Shown here piece after piece: positions 45,261 through 57,470 of a stretch of DNA of 64,000 bases (its first letter is position 1; every line of letters begins with the position of its first letter). Origin of the DNA: Diplolepis rosae (lineage: Eukaryota; Arthropoda; Insecta; Hymenoptera; Diplolepididae). Below the pieces are notes generated by a model. It was not told the origin of the DNA and did not search any database. It saw only the letters and a list, made by a program, of their open reading frames with translations. The stretch lies in NCBI GenBank assembly GCA_030998225.1, contig JAPYXD010000715.1, positions 3,224,001-3,288,000 on the forward strand, in the 5' to 3' direction. The translations under genes were made by a program, and so were the position numbers.

Positions 45261-45519
45261 TGTAGAGCGCGGAACGATAAAAGCGCGGGAAAAGTTATAA
45301 TGTAGACACACACGGGTACATCTTCTTACCTGAGCGCGTCACGCAACAGATTTGAACACTCTCTCGCGAACTCGCTCTACCGTCGGACATTACGAAAATC
45401 GAACCACGTATTTAACCTGCGAGGTTTTGATATTGTAGATTAAGTCATAATAAATTTAGAGTATTAATTGAACTAAATTCCCTTCATATGTTCTACTGCA
45501 TTCCACGTTTATCTCAACA
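45261..45519 (+). repeat. 5' LTR of a copia element
   Basis: It starts tgtagagcgcggaacg and ends atctcaaca immediately before the primer-binding site. The termini tgtagag and ctcaaca form an imperfect inverted repeat. At 259 bp it is close to the usual copia LTR size. Internally, tatttaac (about 45409) and aataaa (about 45450) are plausible promoter and poly(A) signals. No 3' LTR was found. Confidence 0.65.
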
Positions 45520-45532
45520 TGGTAGCAGAGCG
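45520..45532 (+). promoter_or_regulatory. Primer-binding site, initiator tRNA-Met type
   Basis: tggtagcagagcg directly follows the LTR. The first 11 bases complement the 3' end of insect initiator tRNA-Met as I know it (…CTCTGCTACCA). Where canonical Drosophila copia uses an internal half-tRNA, this element seems to use the 3' end. Confidence 0.6.
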
Positions 45533-45782
45533 TGGTTTGTTGGTTCTGCAAGAAGAAACGTGTGAGTTTAAGTGTTCTGTATAGACCACGCGTCCCGTTA
45601 TGAGGAAAAGCGGCAATTCAGGAGAGGATTTCGAAGTCAAAGAAAAGAAAGTCAAAACTGAAGAAATAATTGGAGAGAAAATTTATGCAAGGCGATTTGT
45701 AAATACAGTGAAGAAAATAATGAACCTGAATAAAGTAAGAAAAGTGTTTAAAGATTTTATACGAGAAAAGTGACAAATTGAA

Positions 45783-46320
45783 ATGGCGGATGATTCAAGA
45801 TGATGTTACCAATTTTCGATGGAGCAGACTATAGCACGTGGAAGAAGAGAATTACAACATTTCTAATATTTAAAAAATGTTAATTAGTTATACAACGAGT
45901 GAGAGAGGCGACGGATAATGATAGCACGTGGACCGGTAATGACTTAAAAGCAATGAACTATCTATATAGTGCTTTGTCTAATAGATAAATGGAATTAATT
46001 AATGATGAAGATAATAGCTATAAGATAATCAAGAAACTGGATAATTGGGTAAGTCAACTGCTCTGCAAATAAGTGTAAGAAATAAATTGGACAGATTAAG
46101 ACTAAGAGATTTTACTGAAACAAGTGAATTTTATAGTGGATTTGAAAAATTAATTATCGAATTAAAAAATGCCGGCACTACCGTAAATGAGAAGAAAAAG
46201 AACAACACATGCTTCAAATGTGGAAAACCCGGGCATTTCCAGTACGTGTGTACAAGCCAGGACAACGCGAGGAAACCTTGGGGAGGCTTGAGAGGAGGGC
46301 TAAAATACAGGGTAAAATAA
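45783..46320 (+). pseudogene. copia gag remnant
   Basis: It starts near MADDSR at about 45783; after a frame change it reads PIFDGADYSTWKKRI, the usual copia gag opening. Then NKLDRLRLRDFTETSEFYSG and the zinc knuckle CFKCGKPGHFQYVC at about 46210. Several stops and frameshifts occur upstream of 46045. Part of the middle is deleted compared with full copia gag. Confidence 0.65.
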
Positions 46321-48629
46321 AACAAAACATAGAGGTAAATAACTACGAGAATAATTTGGAATGGATATTAGATAGTGGGTGCTCCGACCATATTATTAAT
46401 AGTGATAAATATTTTGTAAAAGTCAACAAATTAGAAAATCCAATTAATGTAAAAGTGAGAGATGGTCGCACTTTAACAGCAACTAGTGTAGGAAATATTA
46501 AAGCTACATTTGCGACAAATTATAATAAAACAGAAATTGAATTGAAAGATGTATTTTGTGTTAAAGAAATGGATAGGAATTTAATGAGTTTTGGAAAAGT
46601 CGCCGGAAAGGCAAAAATTATTTCTGTAGGAAGTACTTCAACAATTCACAGTAGAGAAAATAAATTGATAGGAGTTGCGAGTAAACTCAATAATTTGCAT
46701 AAGATAAATACTGTATATGATAATAAACAGAACTATGTATCTGGAAATGTAAATACAGGTATGACTTTGAAAGAAAAATATCATCGAATGCTTGGTCACG
46801 TAAATTTTAGATACTTAAATGCTCTCAGTAAAAATAATTCGGTTGAGGGTTTACCAAATAATTTAGAAAGTGAATATTTGAAATGTGGTGCATACATACA
46901 AAATAAAATGACCAACACTAGTTTTGAAAATAATAGACGTAGAGCTAGAGATATAGGAGAAATTATTCATGCTGATGTAAATGGACCGCATTGAACAATA
47001 AGATACAGGGGAGAAAAATATTTCTTAATTTTAATTGATGATTATAGTAAAGCGGCCAAAGTATATACGATGAAAGAGAAGAACGAGGTTTATGACTGCA
47101 TTGTTACATATGTGAATTTAGTAGAAAATTGAATGGGTAAAAGAATAAAGCGTTTAAGATGTGAAAACGGTAGAGGATTTATAAATAAAGATGTTTATAA
47201 TTTTGCAAAAGGAAAAGGAATTTACATCCAACCGTGTCCTCCGAATGTTCACGAGTTGAACGGAACTGCTGAGCGATACAACAGGTCGGTAATGGAAACC
47301 GCGAGATGCTTACTAGCAGACGCAAAAATCCATAATAGTTTTTGGCCAGAAGTAATTCAAACAGCCGTTTATTTGAAAAATAGAAACTTAGCGAATACTT
47401 ACGAGAAAAAGACTCCATATGAAATTATGGTGGGTGAAAAAGCTGATATTAGAAATATAAAATTGTACGGAAGTAGAGTTTTCGTTAGAGTTCCGAAAAT
47501 TAAAAGGAGTAAATGAGATAGAAAAGCAGAATTAGGAGTGTTAGTCGGGTATGAAAATGCAGGTTATAGAGTTTTGATAAACAATAGAGTAATTTTAGCG
47601 AAACATATAGATGTAATTGAAGAAAGTGTTAACTTAGTTGGTTTTAATGGAAATGAAGAAGTCAATGAGGTGAAAGCAATTGAAAATGAGATTAATTAAA
47701 ACATATATAATGAAAACGAAAAAAATAAAAATATTGAAATTAATGAAATCGATGAAAATAATAAATTTGAGAATAACGTACCTAGTACAAGTAAGGATAA
47801 TATAAAAGTAGTAAGAAGATCCGAAAGAAAGAAAAGTCATGTGAATAGATATGGCAACCCTATACCTAAATGTGTTTACGTAAATTATGTAAGCGCAGAT
47901 AATCCTGGAAATTATAACGATGCGATAAGTAGTCAAGAGAGTGAAAAATGGCGAGAAGCGATGAATAAAGAGATTGAATGTCTAAAGAAAAATGATACAA
48001 GGAACTTAGTCGAAAAACCTAAGGATAAAAAAATTCTAGATCTAAGGTGGGTTTATACAAAAAAGGCTGATGCTAAATTTAAAGCTAGGATTGTAGTAAG
48101 AGGGTTTCAACGAAGAGAAATAATTGACGATATTTATTCACCAGTCACGAGAACATAAACATTAAACATAATGTTAAATTATTGTGTGCAAAATGACATG
48201 ATAATAAATCAAGTATATGTAGAGTCAGCGTTCCTAAAGGGAAAAATAAAATCCGAAGTATATGTTAAACAACCTCAAGGTTACGATGATAATACTGGGA
48301 GAGTGTGTAAACTCGAAAAGGCTTTGTATGAACTGCGCGAAAGACCACGAGCGTGGTACGAATGTCTTGATGATTATTTGAGAGAATTAGGCTTTGAGAA
48401 AAGTAAAGTTGACTATTGTGTATATTTCACAAAAATTGAAAAGGAGAAAGTTTATTCGATAATTTTTGTGGATGATCTATTAATTTGTAGCAAAAATGAA
48501 AAATTGGCAGAATTTATTAAAAAGCAACTAACTACAAAATTTAGAATGAAAGATATGGGCCAGATAAAAACTTATTTCGGAATAAATATTAATCATGATT
48601 ATAATAAAAAATTGATGACATTACACTGA
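46321..48629 (+). pseudogene. copia pol remnant: protease, integrase, reverse transcriptase
   Basis: Protease: LEWILDSGCSDHIINSDKYF near 46350 (catalytic DSG). Integrase: H..H zinc part YHRMLGHVNFRYLNAL with a C missing its partner (LKCGAYIQNK), then EIIHADVNGPH (Asp), a stop, ILIDDYSKAAKVY, GFINKDVYNFAKGKG, and ELNGTAERYNRSVMETARCL (catalytic Glu). Reverse transcriptase: LDLRWVYTKKADAKFKARIV, NQVYVESAFLKGKIKSEVYV (here the usual DVxxAFL Asp is VE), and the catalytic SIIFVDDLLICSKNEK. It ends at 48629 after GININHDYNKKLMTLH; RNase H and the 3' LTR are missing. Stops lie at about 46993, 47132, 47516, 47697 and 48156. Confidence 0.75.
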
Positions 48630-49163
48630 GAGACTTTTCGTTAGAGTAAATGATAAAGGTAAATCAAAATTTAGTATAATATCGTTTCAAAATGGGGAAA
48701 GCCGAGGTTTTGTTATACTTATTCATATTATGACATCGAAGTTTGATATAGTCATAACAGTCTTTAACACATGAAGAAGATAAAGTAGTATATTAAATAC
48801 TAAATATTAGGAATCTCTATTCGAAAAAATTGAAAGTACGAGAAAATGATATTATGATTACTAAGTTGTCTATAAATAATTTGAATAAGTTGAATAATGA
48901 ATATCACAACTTGGAAAGCATGTTTCAGAAATTCACATTATGAATATGAACTTGCTAAAAACCTGGCGACGCGCAGCAAAAATCAAAACGTTTATCCTCA
49001 GTTTTTCGTATAATTCGTTTCAGAATGCCGTACGAGTGCTTCCGTCGTTTGCCGAATGGCTCCGAAGACCGCATCCAAATCGGTGTAACCCCTACCAACA
49101 CCATTTCGTGGTTGTGTATGGTTGCGTATAGGCGCGTTTCCATTTTTCCGATTTTCGGCGTTA
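48630..49163. other. Spacer between copia relic and mariner copy 2
   Basis: It is AT-rich to about 48930, then a moderately GC-richer part. No supported gene; a few residues after 48629 may be the decayed continuation of copia RT. Confidence 0.4.
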
Positions 49164-49165
49164 TA

Positions 49166-50330
49166 TTGGATCTATAACTTAATTCGTGCGGTTTTCCAAG
49201 AGATGGCGCAACTTGATTATTATTCCATCGTTCCAATGTTCCGAACATGCGTTCGAAAGCTACTGTCACTGTGCGTCTTTTTCAGTATATGTCATTCATT
49301 TGAAGCGTAAACAACAATAATTTTTTTCACTCAAATATGTCGCACTTTATGCCTGAAAAACTGTTTTTGCGGGGAGTTCTTCATTACTTTAATATGAAGA
49401 AAACTGCTCCCGAAAGTCATCGTAGTTTGGTGGAAGTTTATGGTGAATATGCTCTATCTGAGCGAACGTGCCAAAAGTGGTTTGCACGATTTAAAAGTGG
49501 TGATTTTGGCTTGGAAGACGAAGAACGTTCTGGGTAGCCAAAAAAGTTTGAAGATGAAGAACTGGAAGCATTACTCGATGAAGATTGTTACCAAACACAA
49601 GAAGAGCTCGCAGAATCTTTGGGAGTCACTCAAGCAGCCATTTCAAAACGTTTAAAAGCAGCCGGATACATTCAAAAGCAAGGAAATTGGGTTCCACATG
49701 AACTCAAGCCGAGATATGTTGAAAGGCGGTTTTGCATGTCCGAAATGCTGCTGGAACGCCACAAAAAGAAGTCATTTTTGCATCGGATTGTTACTGGTGA
49801 TGAAAAATGGATCCATTACGACAAACCCAAGCGCAAAAAATCATATGTGAAACCCGGCCAACCAGCCAAATCAACGGCAAAGCCGAATATCCATGGCGCG
49901 AAGGTAATGCTCTGTATTTGGTGGGATCAGAAGGGTGTGCTGTATTATGAGCTGCTAAAACCAGGTAAAACTATCAATGGAGAATGCTACTGAACACAAT
50001 TAATCCGTTTGAAGAGAGCAATAGCCGAAAAACGCACGGAATATGCGACCAGACCTTGCCCCTTCTGACTAACATTTGTTCCGGTCGATGCAGAACGTCC
50101 TCACTGGAATACGGTTCACATCAGAACAGGGTATCAAAAATTGGCGTGATTCATTCTTGGCCGCCAAGCCGGCGCAGTTCTTTTCTGATGGAATCCACAA
50201 ATTGCCAGAAAGATGGGAAAAAGTCATAGCTTCAGATGGGCAATACGTTGAATAATAATATTGTACTTGTTTTTCTTAAATAAACGTTCAAATTTTGAAA
50301 AAAATCGCACGAATAAAGTTATAGATCCAA
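49166..50330 (+). mobile_element. mariner DD34D element, copy 2
   Basis: Terminal repeats start ttggatctataacttaattc at 49166 and end with the reverse complement (gcacgaataaagttatagatccaa) at 50330, flanked by TA. At 1,165 bp it is the same family as 31835-33069. It retains about 50 bp near the left end that copy 1 lost, but has its own deletion in the catalytic region. Confidence 0.87.
49337..50255 (+). pseudogene. mariner transposase, copy 2
   Basis: The ATG at 49337 gives MSHFMPEKLFLRGVLHYFNM. ERTCQKWFARFKSGDFGLED is in frame here, followed by a stop at 49535. Then [49 protein letters not shown] (first Asp; the stop that follows in copy 1 is absent) and [20 protein letters not shown], then a stop at 49991. 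About 110 bp are deleted near 50053, removing the HDNA block with the second Asp. The tail resumes at the PSD-F region. It cannot be catalytically active. Confidence 0.82.
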
Positions 50331-50519
50331 TACATTTCTTATTATTTTGAATTATGTGAAAAGTTCGACAGCAGCATAAAAGGATTGTCTGGAAAACTGG
50401 ATGATTGCTAAATTCTTCATATGTAAGTACTAGAAATATATTTTGACTCCAGAAATCTACGACGATACAAATCATATTGGGTATGAAATAAAATTGGTCA
50501 TTATTTGCATTCATTACAG

Positions 50520-50612
50520 GATAGTACACTTCAATATTTGGATTCTCACGAAAGTTTGAATACAAGTATATCTTTTGGCAATAACTCTTACAATATTCCT
50601 GAATTGCTTAAA
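50520..50612 (+). CDS. Unidentified host gene, penultimate exon
   Basis: The 93-nt exon (31 codons) lies between the acceptor tcattacag (AG at 50518-50519) and the donor gtaagt at 50613, phase 0. It encodes DSTLQYLDSHESLNTSISFG and NNSYNIPELLK. It joins in frame to the exon at 51080. The peptide is Ser/Asn-rich and probably disordered. I do not recognise it. Earlier exons may lie to the left, hidden among transposons. Confidence 0.5.
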
Positions 50613-51079
50613 GTAAGTGAAATTCATAAATTAATGAGAAGTATTTTGATATTTAATGTGACCAATTTCTGTCTATTATGTCTACGGGGGATTATTTCTC
50701 AAGTATATATCTACACAAAAAATCGAATGTACTCAAACTTGAGCAAAGTGGAGTCCATGGGATGATAATTTATTGGAAAACAATTTTGTCATTCGTTTGT
50801 ATCTAGACTTTTAGGTGCTCATTTGACCAGCACTTTGCTTTCTCATTATTATCAATTTAGAAAATCTATTTGTTTTCTTTATGAGGAATATTATGGTTAA
50901 TCAGAAAATTCTTATTTCTTAATAAAATATAAAAATATTATAAGTAAATCATTGATTTCCTTAATATTTAATAAAGTGCAATTACATGACAGATTGATGG
51001 GTTCGTCTTGATTCCATTAAGATTTATTTTCATGGTTCAATCTCTTATCTATGCTTTATTGCACAATTATATTTTTCAG

Positions 51080-51463
51080 GACACGCAAATAACTACTGAT
51101 CCACTTCATTTGGAGAAACAATTTTCATTAGAAAGTGAAAAGAAAAATTCTAGCCCTCAAATTGAAGGAAGCAAGAATTCACTTTATGATGATTTCTTTA
51201 TGTTCTTAAACAAGGACCCAGACGAAAAAATAGCTTTAGCCCACTTCGGAATTCATCATTGCCTTAACAAGGAGATTCGTGGACTTTTAACCTTAATATT
51301 ATTATTTTATTTTTGTGGTTTTCATAGTTTTTTCTTCTTCATTAAACAAACTGTATTTAGTTTAAAAATGGCCCTTATATATTGGCTAAGGCGCACAATT
51401 TGTGAAGATTCAAGTTTTGAGTATACGTTTGATCCTAATTTTGATTATTCTAAGCTGAATTAA
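51080..51463 (+). CDS. Unidentified host gene, terminal exon with hydrophobic segment
   Basis: The 384-nt exon follows the acceptor atttttcag (AG at 51078-51079), phase 0, and ends at TAA 51461-51463. Its first half is polar (DTQITTDPLHLEKQFSLESE, then DDFFMFLNKDPDEKIALAHF, GIHHCLNKEIRG). Residues about 70-105 form one or two strongly hydrophobic, Phe-rich stretches (LLTLILLFYFCGFHSFFFFI, then MALIYWL), likely membrane-embedded. It closes with a short acidic/aromatic tail (FEYTFDPNFDYSKLN). No family is recognised. A gypsy element begins within about 50 bp after the stop, probably in the 3' UTR, and no poly(A) signal is seen before it. Confidence 0.55.
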   Translation, partial: DTQITTDPLHLEKQFSLESEKKNSSPQIEGSKNSLYDDFFMFLNKDPDEKIALAHFGIHHCLNKEIRGLLTLILLFYFCGFHSFFFFIKQTVFSLKMALIYWLRRTICEDSSFEYTFDPNFDYSKLN

Positions 51464-51515
51464 CTGCAACTATGGACTATTCTCAAACTATATTAACAAA
51501 ACGTAAATGACGTAG

Positions 51516-53066
51516 TCATTTTTGACCGACATTATTTAATACGGTTTCTTCATTATCTTTTGAGTCGGTTTCTCTCTTCTTATAAATTTTTAAATCTTGA
51601 GTGTGGAATATCCCTCTTTCTTCTTTTGATTCGGGGTTCCACAAAATGTACGTACCAAGTCTAACCTGTTTTTTAATTTCGCATGGACCCTCATAAATTT
51701 TCAGAACTTTGTTGAGAATCTCCTTTTTTGGGTCGGATTCAATTATCGCCTTAACAAGCACATTGTCTCTTTCTTTTAATGTTATCAGACGATGAGCTTC
51801 ATTGAATTTTGAAGCTCTGTTTTTTCCTTTTCTAAAGATATTTTCTCTAGCCAATTCTATTTTTCTTTTATAATTCATTTTTGAATTGTTCCGGGGAAAA
51901 TTCAGCCAATTTTCCCAGGCTCGTTTGGGTTTTTTATTTAGGTGTAGCTCAATTGGAGTAAACTCAGTGGTCTCGTGGTAAGTCTCGTTTATACAACTTC
52001 CAATAATCTTAATCCAACTCCACGACGATCCGTGATTGTCTCCAATGAGAGATCTGAAAAATCTGGACAATTCCCTGTGGATTCTTTCCACTATATTGCT
52101 CTGGGGATGCCTTATTGAAGAAAACACAGGTTGTATGTCCTGTTCTTTTAAGAATTCTGACCAGACAGGAGACGTAAATTGTGTCCCATGGTCTGTTACT
52201 ATTTTAGAAGGTTTTCCATATTTTGGAAAATGGTCCTTTTTTAATTTACTTATGACGGCTTTCGTATTAGCTCGTCTCAACGGGTATAATACCACGTATT
52301 TGGAAAAGGCATCGATGGTGGACGAAATATATTTGAAACCACCTTTCGATGCGGGTAATGGCCGATATAAATCTATAGATGAAATTTCATTTGGCCTTTG
52401 CGGCAAATAATTTTTCATTTCAGAGAAACAAGTCTGTTTTGTGACTTTGTTTCTCTGGCAAGAGTCACAGCTGGCTAGGCGTCGCCTGACTATTTTTGCC
52501 AATTTAGGGTAATAGAAGAAATCATTTAACATTTTAATGACTTTTAAGGGCCCAATATGGGCATACATTTCGTGACACTCATCGATTATGTCATAAATGA
52601 TGCCTTTAGTTAAGCATAATCGCTTATTTTCTCCATTCACGAAATATAAAAGATCATCATGTATTTCATATTTTGTAGTCTTCTTTTCTTCCACATCTTT
52701 GATTTTCTGTCCCAAAATAGGGTCCAGTTTTTGCTCCTGGGCAAAATTCTGTAGCCGGTTTCGCAAGTTTGATGATGGCCTTTTTGCCAGAGCGTATAGA
52801 ATAATTTTTCCATCGCTGTGGCCCATTTTTGCTGCTGTTTCCTGATTTGGAAGTCGACTTAAAGTGTCAGCGACTAAATTATTTTTTCCCTGACAACATT
52901 CTATTGAGATGTCATAATCTTGGATAGCCATAGTCCATTTGGTTAATCTTCCACTCAGAAGTTTACATGTTTTCAGGAATGTCAATGCCTTATGATCAGT
53001 CCTGATAATAATTTGTCCACCCATTATGTACGACCGGAATTCTTGAAGGGCCCAAACTATCGCCAA
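51516..53066 (-). pseudogene. gypsy pol: RNase H (C-terminal part) and integrase
   Basis: A 516-codon open frame. RNase H continues as IVWALQEFRSYIMGGQIIIR, TDHKALTF and NLVADTLSRLPNQ. The integrase has the zinc-binding H..H..C..C (HIGPLKVIKMLNDFF, then CDSCQRNK) and a DDE core: SIDLYRPLPASKGGFKYIS (first Asp), KIVTDHGTQFTSPVWSEFL (second Asp) and NIVERIHRELSRFFRSL (Glu). The frame is intact through the C-terminal tail. It is separated from the RT frame by a frameshift at about 53067-53128. Confidence 0.82.
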
Positions 53067-53128
53067 CAGCTCCTTTTGTGTTGTATAGTATGCCAGTTCA
53101 GCGCCCTTTAAGGGCCGGCTGGCTTAAA

Positions 53129-54298
53129 TTATGGGGCTTGGATTTCCATCTTCGTCGAGCTGGAACAAAACGGCACCCAAAGCACATCACTCGCGTCAGT
53201 TTGAAAATAAAATGGTTTTTTAATTTTTGGATAATTTAATAAGACAGAACTACTAAATAATAGTTTTATTTCGTTAAAAGCTTGTTCCACCTTTTCGTTC
53301 CATGACAATTTTACTCCTTTTTTCAATAATTCCAGAAGTGGAACTATTTTCGCCGCATGGTTTTTCGAGAATTTGGTATAGACGTTAATTAAACCCAAAA
53401 ATCCACGTAATTCTTTTAAATTTCGTGGTCTTAAAAACTTTGGTGTAGTTTCAATTTTTTCTGGGTCTGGTTTTATACCAGTCGACGTCAAAATATGTCC
53501 TAGAAATTTAATTTTGGATCTGAAAAAATGAGATTTTTCCAGATTGATTGTTAAATTATTTTCCATCAATCTATTGAAAAGTAACTCCAATTGTAGCAGA
53601 TGTTGGTGTACATTTTCAGAGGCACAGAAAATGTCGTCGATAAAGGTTAAATAAAAATTCCCTAGACCGCTGAGGACAAAATCTAGGGCTCTAACCAGTG
53701 CTGCTATGCTTGTTTTTAGGCCGAAGGGCGTTACGCAAAATTCGTAACATTTACCATCGTGTAAAAATGCCGTATATTTTTTTGATTCCTCGGCTAGTGG
53801 AATTTGCCAAAAACTACTGTTCAGATCCATCGTTGACATGATTTTACTGCCGCCACACCTCTGAAAAAGCACCTCCGTTGGTTCAGCACATTCATAATCG
53901 TTTATCATTATTTCATTTAATTTACGAGCATCTAAACATATTCGAACGCTTCCATCTTTTTTCAAACTAGTCACTAATGGGTTAATATATGGACTATTTG
54001 ATCTACGAATAATTTCTAGTTCCAATAAATTGTTTAATTCAGATGTAACTAAACTCCTTAATTTCATTGGAATTGGATATGTTTTAATTATAAAAGGTTT
54101 ATAATCTTTTATTTGAAGCTCGTGTTCATATATTGAAATCCGTCCGGGTTTCTTTAAGAATATGTCTTTATATTTTTTCAAAACCTCCCAGAATTTCTTC
54201 TTTTCTTCCCCATTCAGCAGCTCGCATTTTGCCACTTTTTCTTCGATTTCAGCATCTGTTATGCAGTATTTTTCCTCAATTTCGTCGTATTCTTTCAC
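53129..54298 (-). pseudogene. gypsy pol: reverse transcriptase and start of RNase H
   Basis: A 389-codon frame. The N-terminal part contains EEKVAKCELLNGEEKKKFWE. RT motifs: NPLVTSLKKDGSVRICLDAR, IMSTMDLNSSFWQIPLAEES (first catalytic Asp), FCVTPFGLKTSIAALVRALD and LTFIDDIFCASENVHQHLLQ (F-I-D-D in place of YxDD). Then thumb/connection IKFLGHILTSTGIKPDPEKI and the start of RNase H, FYFQTDASDVLW. The frame is lost after this. Confidence 0.82.
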
Positions 54299-54944
54299 GT
54301 TGCTGAATTCTTCATATTTCTCTGGATAATTGATTTAATTTGCAGTCCTGTGGATCAATATTTGTTAAATCTTCATTAGGGTCCATATTTATTTCATGGA
54401 TTACCCGAATAGATTTTTCTTAATCATTTATAAATTCAATTTTCAATTCTTTATCCTCATTTCGTAATATTGCATAATATTTTTCTATATTAATCTTTCC
54501 TTTGAACTTCATAAGCACGTCAATTCCCAAAATATAATTTTTATTCAATTTTGGATTTATTATAAATACGCAAGAATACGTCTCATCATTTACATTTAAA
54601 TCTGCATATAAATTGATGCTTTAATTTCATGGTTTTAACACCTGTGGCACCTACGATGCTTGTGCCGACGATGGGCAAAATTTAAAAATTTTTGAACTTA
54701 TTTTTATTATTTTTGAAGAAGTTTTCCGTAATACACGTGATCTCGCTACTCGTGTCGATAAGTGCATCTGTTTTAATGCCCTGAATTTTTACAAAAATGT
54801 TTGGGCACTTATCGACATTTTTAACAATTTCGCAATTTTCGAATTCTAACAAATCTTTTCTGGTATCTACATCTAGAGGTCTTTTTATAAGATTAGACCC
54901 TGGGATTGCCTCTAATACACATTCGTTTGACTGCCCAGGGCTAT
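54299..54944 (-). pseudogene. gypsy protease region
   Basis: The frame downstream of gag reads LEFENCEIVKNVDKCPNIFV, then IKTDALIDTSSEITCITENF, where DTS occupies the place of the retropepsin DTG/DSG active site. A stop interrupts at about 54660, after KNKFKNF, and others follow before the RT frame. Distal residues (LPIVGTSIVGATG) fit the second half of a retropepsin. Confidence 0.62.
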
Positions 54945-56599
54945 CTAGTTTCCCTGGTTATTAATTGTTTCGACATTATTAGCAAAATTCGAAATTTCAG
55001 ATTCGCTATTACTTAATACACTTGAATTTTCGTTGGTACGCCCTTGTATTACGCATGGTACGCTAGCAACCGCCCGCACCTTTCGCGCCCCCTCCTGTAC
55101 GTTCCCGCCTTGAGATCGTCCAGGCTCATTGGCGCCAGTATTCGAGAGATTTACAATTTCGCGACGGTGATATACACCGTTCTGGACAAATCCGTTGCCC
55201 CTTGGCCTAGGATTATAACTTCTATCTCGCATATCTCGCCTATTATTATCATGGGCCCGGTTTGTGCCAGGCTGGCTCGTGGGAGCATGGTTGTGCCCTC
55301 TAAAATTACTTTGGTTTGAGAAGTGTGTCTCTCCACGCACATTTCGATAAGACCCAGGATTTTGATCATAATTATAGCCATTATTTCCAGAATTTGTGTT
55401 AGAAGGGCCTGCTTGATCAAATTCGTCAAGCAGTTCTATTAAATCTTCAAAAGTTCTGACATTTCTGACAATAATCGCCGTTCTAATATCATCGTGAAAA
55501 TGCCTAGATAATTTCGAAACAATTTCATTCTCGGAGAGTGGTGGGATCAAGTCTTTCGCGTTATTTATCATTTTCATAGCATACTCAGCTTTAGATAAAT
55601 TATTATTAGGAATGTATCTTCCAAATTGCAATTTAGAGCTAATCTGGAAGCACACATTCTCATTCCAATATTTTTTAATGAATTTTTCTCTAAAAGTTTT
55701 AATATTCTCATCATTTTGAGAGACTAGTTCCCACCATTCTCTTGCAATACCTTCTAAACACGCGTAAATTATATAATTAAAATCATTGGTACTTATATCT
55801 ATAGCGCTTATGTAACGCTCAAAATTTTTTAAAAATCGCATCGGCCTTTCGCGCTTATGCCCCGAAAATTTAGGCATGGGATATTTATTCAGCCATGGCG
55901 AGACTGTCGAAGAACTACCTAGGTTTTTCTGTAATTTATTTTCTAGAACAAACTGGTGGTCTTCTAGATGTTCAATTCTTTTCTCATGTATCATTTTCTT
56001 AGCGATTAAATCTCCACTTAAACAGTGAAGTTCTTCAGAAGTCTCGCCTAGTACATTTACTTTTGCCTCTACTTGTTTGATACTCTTTTCTAATTCTAAA
56101 TTTTTATAATCACATTTGTTCGGAGCTATCCATTCTATCTACAATTAAACCTGTGAACTCATTAAACTTCTTTGCCGTATCCTGTTTTAATTCAGATATT
56201 TTTTTCGAATTTTTCTTAACGGTATTTATAACTTTGGCCTGATTATTGGCTACGCTTTTTACTTTAACGCCGATGGATTTGAGCTTGAGTAGCATTTGGT
56301 CAAGCTCGGCAATATCTTCTTCATCTGAGTCAACAAATTCATCAACGTGCATACGCCACAATCAAGAAGAAGAAGAAGAACGTGCAGAGAGGAACAAAGA
56401 GATTCAGTATCTACTGATTCATGCGACGCATTTCTTTCATTAATCGACAAGTCTATTGCGGCATTCTGGTCGTTTAAGCCATCGCAGTTTCCGGCTATAA
56501 CTGGGTAGTATTTCTTAACAATTCGCCCATGTTAAAACCCGTAGCCATCATGGACTGAGACTGCTTAAACGTCCTATTTCCTTCGCTTGAATTAGCCAT
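54945..56599 (-). pseudogene. gypsy gag
   Basis: The likely start is ATG at 56599 (MANSSEGNRTFKQSQSMM), followed by broken frames to about 56110. These include an acidic/coiled stretch: VDSDEEDIAELDQMLLKLKS. The main frame 55994-54945 (349 codons) has a capsid-like core: WLNKYPMPKFSGHKRERPMR, FLKNFERYISAI, WWELVSQNDENIKTFREKFI and NNLSKAEYAMKMINNAKDL. It then has a Gly/Arg/Asn-rich basic tail (RDMRDRSYNPRPRGNGF) instead of CCHC knuckles. The composition suits RNA binding. Frameshifts near 56000-56110 make it non-functional. Confidence 0.7.
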
Positions 56600-57470
56600 T
56601 TTGAAATTATACTTTGTATATAAAAAAAACAAGAATTTTACTTTCGTTATTTAGTAGATAATTTTCTATCACGACACGAAAAAGAAATTTAATTAAGTGT
56701 TAGTGGGTTGTCCTGGTTTTGGACAAATCATCTAACATCGATATGATTTGTTGAAACAACATCATTACTCTGATGACTAAAAAAATTTTTTATAAATTAA
56801 ATTAAAGTAAAATTCTCATTTCAAAGCTAAAATGATGCAAAAATTAAAATTAACCGAAATAAATTTTGAATTTGTTTCAAGCAGATAAATTTATTAATTA
56901 AAAAATAATATTAACGTGCCATTAAATATTAACAATTAATTAATGGTTATTAAGAGAAAAACTATTAATTTTTATTTTTATTCCTTGTCACTTTTTCTTT
57001 AATCTGAAAAGGAATTTATTTCAAAATCGAATAGAAATATAATTCAATAATTGAAATATTATTTCGAGCTCTTTCCTCGCTCGAAGTGAGACTTATTTTT
57101 CTCTTTGTTTACCGCGCAGGGTATTTACCCTCGCGCTCATTCTCCGGCAACACGTGCTAGCACACAACGTTAAACGTCAAAGTCAGCTGAGTGACGTCAA
57201 GCTGACATTTGGTTGTTGATAATCTAGTATTTTGGAGGTGAATCTAATTCCTTCACCTTTATAATATATTTTAAATTGAAATAAAATACATGCACCCGGT
57301 GCCAAATTGTTTTGGACGCACAAACACGATAATTTACCTAGGAATACCAGATTTAAAAGACAAGTACGCCAGAATCCTTTGGAAAACGACCACCCGGTAT
57401 ACAAATATATATATTACTCAACATAAAATTTTCGTACTTTCGCAAAATTTTCGAATTCAATAACCTTCGT

